A DNA stretch of 9,244 bases from Candidatus Bathyarchaeota archaeon (lineage in GTDB: Archaea; Thermoproteota; Bathyarchaeia; EX4484-135; B24-G1): the NCBI GenBank assembly GCA_003662535.1, contig QMYG01000020.1, positions 1 to 9,244 of the forward strand. Direction: 5' to 3'. Positions 5,656 through 9,244 of the stretch are shown here, piece by piece. Positions within the stretch are counted from its first letter, which is position 1. Every line of letters starts with the position of its first letter. The position numbers were made by a program, and so were the translations under genes. Under the pieces are notes generated by a model that saw only the letters and a list, made by a program, of their open reading frames with translations, did no database searches and had not been told where the DNA came from.

Positions 5656-6707
5656 CCGCCAGCCAACCCACCCCAATATTTAGACAGAATCTTCTTAAGC
5701 CTAGAAACACGCTCCACAACCACGTCGCTTAACTTCTGCTCAGGAGGCCTATACGGCTCCTCCACACCGTCCAGCCCAGCTAAAGCCAGGACTGTCGCCA
5801 AGACGCCCTTAGAAACACCATCCAAATCGTAGCCCCCCTCAAGAACAACCACAACCCTACCACCGCAAAGCTCGTCAGCCAAGCTGGCAACAAGACGGCC
5901 AGCCTCAGCATAAGTCCTTATAGCAAAACGTAGACTGGCAAGCGGGTCACGGAAATAGGCGTCATAGCCTGCTGAAACGCAGATGGCGTCCGGCCTAAAC
6001 TCCCTGACGATTGGGGCGAAAAGCTGATTAACCACGTAGAGGAAATCCGCACCAGTAGAGCCGGGCGGGAGGGGAACATCCACGTTGTAGCCTTCGCCCT
6101 CCCCCCTGCCTATTTCGTCCAACATTCCCGTTCCGGGGTAAAGCGGATATTGATGCGTGGAGAAGTAAAGCACAGTTGGGTCTTCGTAGTAGATGTCTTG
6201 GGTTCCATTTCCGTGGTGGACATCCCAGTCCAGTATGGCGAAGCGTTTGAAGCCGTGGACGCTGCGCAGATACTCGATCATTATGGCGATGTTGTTGAAG
6301 TAGCAGAAGCCCCCGCCGTAGTCCCTGCCTGCGTGGTGTCCGGGAGGCCTAATCAATGCAAAGGCCCTGTCTACCTCGCCCTTAGCGACTGCATCCCCCG
6401 CCTTTATGGCGCCGCCAGCTGAAAGCCTAGCTATCTCGTAGACGCCCTTAGGCACAGGCGTGTCAGCGGTCAGGTAGGCAGTGCCGTGCACGCTCATGCC
6501 CCTAATCATCTTCACATAGCTAGAGGCATGAACCCTAAGCAGGTCCTCCTCAGAAGCCATGAAAGGCTCGAGCAAAACAACCTCAGGCCTGTCGAAGTAG
6601 GGCTCAAGAACCCTCAAAGCAGAACGTAGACGCTGAGGACGCTCAGGATGACCAAAACCCAAATCATACTCCAAATAACGCTCACTAAACACCACACCAA
6701 CCCTCAA
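5652..6707 (-). CDS. Histone deacetylase family zinc hydrolase (class II HDAC / AcuC / acetylpolyamine amidohydrolase type)
   Basis: This is a zinc-dependent deacetylase of the arginase/deacetylase fold. It is 351 residues from the TTG at 6705-6707, giving MRVGVVFSERYLEYDLG, the normal family N-terminus. GTG 6716 or TTG 6734 would only add hydrophobic residues. Motifs are GHPERPQRL (19-27), PPGHHAGRD with the catalytic His pair (H124/H125) and GGGFCYFNN (131-139). Zinc ligands sit in DWDVHHGNG (D162, H164) and SAGYDAYFRDPL (D249). The transition-state Tyr is in LEGGYD (Y293). The second His of the usual DAHxxDP motif is Tyr here (DAYFRDP). Archaeal substrates are poorly known: acetyl-lysine on chromatin proteins such as Alba or histones, or acetylated polyamines, are possible. 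The upstream A/C-only tract and TATA-like AAATAATG (minus strand, near 6751) suggest a very short leader. Confidence 0.92.
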   Translation of the reverse strand: MRVGVVFSERYLEYDLGFGHPERPQRLRSALRVLEPYFDRPEVVLLEPFMASEEDLLRVHASSYVKMIRGMSVHGTAYLTADTPVPKGVYEIARLSAGGAIKAGDAVAKGEVDRAFALIRPPGHHAGRDYGGGFCYFNNIAIMIEYLRSVHGFKRFAILDWDVHHGNGTQDIYYEDPTVLYFSTHQYPLYPGTGMLDEIGRGEGEGYNVDVPLPPGSTGADFLYVVNQLFAPIVREFRPDAICVSAGYDAYFRDPLASLRFAIRTYAEAGRLVASLADELCGGRVVVVLEGGYDLDGVSKGVLATVLALAGLDGVEEPYRPPEQKLSDVVVERVSRLKKILSKYWGGLAGG

Positions 6708-6741
6708 ACCAAACACCAAAAAACAAAACAACAAAAACCAA
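6687..6741. repeat. Low-complexity A/C-only tract (U/G-only in the deacetylase mRNA)
   Basis: Positions 6705-6741 contain only A and C on the plus strand (37 nt). A single T at 6704 separates this from another A/C stretch reaching back to 6687, and there is no G across the whole tract. On the minus strand it contains runs of 6, 4 and 5 T. It spans the start codon and leader of the HDAC-family gene. T-runs on the coding strand are the usual archaeal termination signal, so pausing or termination of read-through from 7172 is possible (inference). Confidence 0.6.
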
Positions 6742-6745
6742 TAAG

Positions 6746-6755
6746 AACATTATTT
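6746..6755 (-). promoter_or_regulatory. TATA-like element for the HDAC-family gene
   Basis: The minus strand reads AAATAATGTT here. Its centre is about 44 nt upstream of the TTG at 6707, so initiation would fall near 6725 and the leader would be under 20 nt. This is inferred from position and composition. Confidence 0.4.
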
Positions 6756-6838
6756 CACCTAACACCCACGACAAAGCGACCTGCCAAAATTAGAAGACCC
6801 TTCCTATCAGTGCCTTATCAAAATCCCTATCATTCGAA

Positions 6839-6850
6839 AAATAATTATTT
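6839..6850. repeat. 12-bp AT palindrome
   Basis: AAATAATTATTT is a perfect palindrome in the AT-rich spacer between the HDAC-family and antitoxin-like genes. It could be a regulator site or just a consequence of the AT-rich sequence. Confidence 0.3.
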
Positions 6851-6855
6851 CAGCA

Positions 6856-6881
6856 TTAGCTCTTAACGCATTAAGAGCTAA
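6856..6881. repeat. 11-bp perfect inverted repeat with 4-nt loop
   Basis: The arm TTAGCTCTTAA at 6856-6866 pairs with its exact complement at 6871-6881 around CGCA. It lies 42 nt beyond the stop of the antitoxin-like gene on the minus strand and about 100 bp upstream of the HDAC-family promoter. On the minus strand it is followed within about 20 nt by TTATTTTT. It could be a 3' mRNA hairpin/terminator or an operator dyad. Confidence 0.5.
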
Positions 6882-6923
6882 ATTTGGGGTGCGCTGTCAG
6901 CTAGTATACGAATACATTAACGT

Positions 6924-7172
6924 CTACGTATGCTCTTCTTTCCACCAATTTCTAAGAGCCTCCACCACATATTCATCTAAATCGTCAGGCCACGCCTCCA
7001 CCTTAAATATTCCGAAGTATTTTTCAGCGTGCGATTGAGTAGGCATTAATATTATTTTATTCCCATCAATAATCACGTCCAGCGAGCTACCTTCAGTTAA
7101 GCCAGCCTTCTCTATAACCTCTCTTGGAAGTTTCACCTTACCTTCCTCATCCACCTTAACAACTAATTTCAA
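6924..7172 (-). CDS. AbrB/SpoVT-type (VapB-like) antitoxin, apparently without its toxin
   Basis: This 82-residue protein starts at a TTG. The N-terminal half (1-45) is a swapped-hairpin AbrB domain: VVKVDEEGKVKLPREVIEKAGL, then GSSLDVIIDGNKIILMP. The C-terminal tail, AEKYFGIFKVEAWPDDLDEYVVEALRNWWKE, matches the toxin-binding tail of archaeal VapB antitoxins. In VapBC pairs the VapC PIN-domain ribonuclease follows immediately. Here the next minus-strand ATG gives only MYSYTS before a stop, and no PIN-like sequence appears in the following 180 nt. It is about 41% GC by hand count, lower than its neighbours, suggesting transfer or relaxed selection. A TATA-like ATTTAATTT (minus strand, 7207-7215) gives a leader of about a dozen nt, so it probably has its own promoter. 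It could instead be a stand-alone AbrB regulator. Confidence 0.85.
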   Translation of the reverse strand: MKLVVKVDEEGKVKLPREVIEKAGLTEGSSLDVIIDGNKIILMPTQSHAEKYFGIFKVEAWPDDLDEYVVEALRNWWKEEHT

Positions 7173-7206
7173 TGCTTAAACCCCAACAAAGTAAGAACTT
7201 CCTTTC

Positions 7207-7215
7207 AAATTAAAT
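7207..7215 (-). promoter_or_regulatory. TATA-like element for the antitoxin-like gene
   Basis: The minus strand reads ATTTAATTT, 35-43 nt upstream of the TTG at 7172 and just after the DP1 stop codon. It is the only AT-rich box in the 50-bp gap, which suggests independent transcription from DP1. Confidence 0.4.
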
Positions 7216-7222
7216 GTTTTCT

Positions 7223-8782
7223 TTATTTTAGAACTGCGATTTGCGGTTTTGTGAAGTCTAGGGCTATTAGTTCTAGGGTTTGCAGGTTTATTATCGGCAG
7301 TATTCCGGGTGTTGGTTCTAGGCCCATGCGTTTTTGGTAGCTTGTTTGCTCCTGCCATGCACCCGAGTTCACTAGGACTGTTCCTCTGTAGGTTTCGTGT
7401 TGGTAGACGTGGACGTGGCCGACGTGCATCACGGCGGGCTCGTGCGTAATGACTAGGAAGTCTTGGGCTTCCGGCGCAAGGGACGTTTTACCGCCGTAGA
7501 TTGGGGCTAAGTGCCTAGCCTGAAGCATAAGCCTCATCGCCCTGCAGGGCTCGTGGAAGCTCAGTCCCGGAACTGTTGAGGAGAGGTCGTCTAGGCTCTG
7601 CCCGTGATAGAGTAGGACATCTACGCCGTGAATTCTGACGAGGGCGGGGTTCCCGAGGGAATAGACTGGTAGTGTTTCGTAGAGGGGTTCGGCGTATTCC
7701 TTGGAGATGGCTGGTTGCGGTAGGGCCTTCCTAGAGGCGTCGTGGTTTCCGGGTATGATGATGACCGCTATGTGTTCTGGCACACGCTCTAGGAGGGCTG
7801 CCACGCCCCTATACTGTTCGTAGAGGCTTTCTACGGAGAGTTCGTCCCTCTGGCCTGGGTAGACGCCCACGCCGTCTACCAAGTCCCCAGCGATGAGCAG
7901 GTACTTCACCCTGCCAGCCAGCTCTTGTAGGCCTCCATTACCCAGTCTACCTGAAAGCCAGCTCAACATGCGGTCTACGGCATCTGTCATGAAGGTTTTG
8001 CTCCCATAATGCAGGTCTGAGAGCAGCGCCGCATAGACCGGCTCGTCAGCGGTCTTCACTTGGCGCTGGGGCAGGTCGGGCCAGATGATATTATCGGCTA
8101 AAATTAAGCCCCTGTCGAGCTTCACCCCGCTCACGCAGACCACTTGGTCGAGGACGAGGCTTCTCGCCTTTTTCAGTGCGCCCTCGCCTGAGCTGGGCGA
8201 GACTAGAACTCTAATTTGTGCCTCGAAATCCTCGAGGGTTATCAGTATTTTTCCTTCACGCTCCCTCTTCTCCGAGACCATGCCAATAACCTTGACTCTC
8301 GTGTTTGCTGGCATTCTGAGGGCAGAGGAGATGGAGACGGCGTCTCTAGCGTCCATCCTCCTACGCAGCAGGGACTCCAGCTTCACGAACCTATCCCTGA
8401 AATACCTCAGATAACCCTCAACAGTGCCCTCGGGAGCCAGATGCTCCGTCGGATTCATAAGGACTTCGACCCGTTCCTCGACCTCAGCCGCATAGGCCTT
8501 CCTTGAAGGCCCGATGGACTCCTCAAACAGACAGGCCTCCCCCAGAGCTTCTTCTTGTTTCGGCTCCTCAGGCAGAACAGACCGCAATAATTCCTCGTCC
8601 AGCACTAGCAGGTCGGGGTCTTCCTTTGCCTGCTTCAGTGCCGTCTCCACAACCTGCTCCGGGTCTACGTCTGGTGGTAGACTGGCGAGTAGGTTTAGGG
8701 CGGAGGGGCTGAGCTGGTAGCCAGCCTCCAGAGCCCTGCTCAGGGCCTCCCTCAGCCTAACTTCCCCCTCAGCCAACGCCAA
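7223..8782 (-). CDS. polB: DNA polymerase D (PolD) small subunit DP1, 3'-5' exonuclease
   Basis: DP1 is the proofreading subunit of the archaeal replicative polymerase PolD and pairs with the catalytic DP2, whose gene is not in this window. The product is 519 residues. An N-terminal domain (about 1-70), probably involved in protein contacts, is followed by a charged linker. An OB fold lies at about 160-235 (TRVKVIGMVSEK, ILITLEDFEAQIRVLV). A calcineurin-like phosphoesterase domain (about 248-475) carries every metal motif: SDLHYGS (255-261), IAGDLVDG (297-304), PGNHDAS (344-350), YHG (392-394) and GHVHVY (455-460). The exonuclease therefore looks active. The listed start is a TTG. A second TTG at 8776 has a better spaced GTGAT ribosome site and may be the true start. 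It overlaps the upstream DUF429 gene by 31 nt, implying co-transcription. Confidence 0.95.
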   Translation of the reverse strand: MALAEGEVRLREALSRALEAGYQLSPSALNLLASLPPDVDPEQVVETALKQAKEDPDLLVLDEELLRSVLPEEPKQEEALGEACLFEESIGPSRKAYAAEVEERVEVLMNPTEHLAPEGTVEGYLRYFRDRFVKLESLLRRRMDARDAVSISSALRMPANTRVKVIGMVSEKREREGKILITLEDFEAQIRVLVSPSSGEGALKKARSLVLDQVVCVSGVKLDRGLILADNIIWPDLPQRQVKTADEPVYAALLSDLHYGSKTFMTDAVDRMLSWLSGRLGNGGLQELAGRVKYLLIAGDLVDGVGVYPGQRDELSVESLYEQYRGVAALLERVPEHIAVIIIPGNHDASRKALPQPAISKEYAEPLYETLPVYSLGNPALVRIHGVDVLLYHGQSLDDLSSTVPGLSFHEPCRAMRLMLQARHLAPIYGGKTSLAPEAQDFLVITHEPAVMHVGHVHVYQHETYRGTVLVNSGAWQEQTSYQKRMGLEPTPGILPIINLQTLELIALDFTKPQIAVLK

Positions 8783-9244
8783 TCACGCTCCAGAGGAAGC
8801 ACAATCTGGCCTTCATCCCCAACAACCCTAGTCAGGCCGAGCTGGTGAAGCCTAGCGGTGAGCGCAGCGGCCACAGCGTCCAACTCGTGCCTAGACAGCC
8901 GTCTACGCTCTACATCACCCCTCAAGCCGAGCCTCAAATACACAGACTGTATCTCCGCCCAGTCCTTGACGGGCATACCGAGCGCCCTGCGGGTAGACGC
9001 AGGATGAACCTCAATTACGTCCAGCCCGAGCCCCCTCAAAAGGCCTACAAGCCTCACCGCCCTCAAGGTGAGCCTACGCATGGCCGGGAAGCCCGGAGGC
9101 AAGACCGGATAGCCGAGGCGGTGCATCGCCCTGTCAGCCTCACGCATCGCACCCCTGCTAGGCAGGCTCAGCGGCGCATCAATGGCCAACAGGCCTGGAC
9201 TACTGGACTCCGCAGCGTCTAAAATCTCCGAATCTCCGTAGAGG
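8752..9244 (-). CDS. DUF429-type predicted nuclease (RNase H-like fold), 5' end outside the window
   Basis: The minus-strand frame is open from the window's right edge to the stop at 8752. The ATG at 9189 is internal to the domain (LLAIDAPLSLPSRG runs through it), so the real start lies beyond 9244. Seen here are the strand-plus-motif AIDAPLSLPSRG, a charged helix READRAMHRLGYPVLPPG, the block MRRLTLRAVRLVGLL, then DVIEVHPASTRRALG. Near the C-terminus is HELDAVAAALTARLHQLG with a terminal GQIVLP strand. These are the conserved blocks of the DUF429 family, with acidic residues (D of AID, E of IEVHP, D of ELDAV) placed like RNase H-fold catalytic acids. The first acidic motif would be upstream, out of view. 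Its biological role is not established. It overlaps DP1 by 31 nt and probably forms an operon with it. Confidence 0.78.
   Translation of the reverse strand, partial: LYGDSEILDAAESSSPGLLAIDAPLSLPSRGAMREADRAMHRLGYPVLPPGFPAMRRLTLRAVRLVGLLRGLGLDVIEVHPASTRRALGMPVKDWAEIQSVYLRLGLRGDVERRRLSRHELDAVAAALTARLHQLGLTRVVGDEGQIVLPLERDWRWLRGKLG

Noticed and set aside
6735..6923. Search for a VapC toxin or its remnant after the antitoxin-like gene
   Set aside because: The one start-like frame ends after six codons (MYSYTS), and I found no PIN-domain acidic motifs in the minus-strand sequence that follows.
7750..7775. TATGATGATGA resembling a C box of a C/D guide RNA
   Set aside because: No matching D box (CUGA) at proper spacing and no terminal stem; it lies in the conserved phosphoesterase part of DP1 (antisense of the IIIPGNHD region).

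Overview
The window looks like a chromosomal segment from a thermophilic archaeon. It carries the 5' end of a reverse gyrase gene (the hallmark of hyperthermophiles and extreme thermophiles), an Orc1/Cdc6 replication initiator next to canonical archaeal origin recognition boxes, and the small subunit (DP1) of the archaeal family-D DNA polymerase. PolD is absent from classical Crenarchaeota. PolD plus reverse gyrase plus HypF therefore points to a thermophilic euryarchaeon or a deep TACK lineage (Aigarchaeota/Caldarchaeales, thermophilic Bathyarchaeia or Korarchaeota type). I cannot settle which from sequence alone. Most genes are GC-rich, and GTG/TTG starts are common.

Layout. 1-290 (-): N-terminus of reverse gyrase, cut by the window edge. 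291-392: divergent promoter region with a 14-nt palindrome. 393-902 (+): basic protein of unknown function. 899-3226 (-): full-length HypF. 3291-3710 (-): small winged-helix-like protein. 3711-4431: no gene; this is the most interesting stretch. It holds three origin recognition boxes (two inverted, one at the cdc6 promoter), an iterated TTCACAG heptamer, an A-rich patch and strong hairpins, and I read it as a chromosomal replication origin. 4432-5655 (+): cdc6/orc1. 5652-6707 (-): class II-like histone deacetylase family hydrolase. 6708-6923: AT-rich spacer with an A/C-only tract and an 11-bp inverted repeat. 6924-7172 (-): AbrB/VapB-type antitoxin without a visible toxin. 7223-8782 (-): PolD small subunit DP1. 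8752-9244 (-): DUF429-type predicted nuclease, 5' end outside the window, overlapping DP1 and probably co-transcribed with it.

How it fits together. Several genes concern chromosome replication and topology: origin plus Cdc6, PolD exonuclease subunit, reverse gyrase, and possibly a chromatin-protein deacetylase. HypF belongs to [NiFe]-hydrogenase maturation and is away from any other hyp gene here. Both convergent gene pairs end with interleaved stop codons, so the segment is compact except at the origin and at the AT-rich antitoxin pocket. The heptamer CGTCTAC/GTAGACG occurs 19 times in the window, far above chance, in several reading frames and in intergenic DNA. It has no obvious coding explanation.
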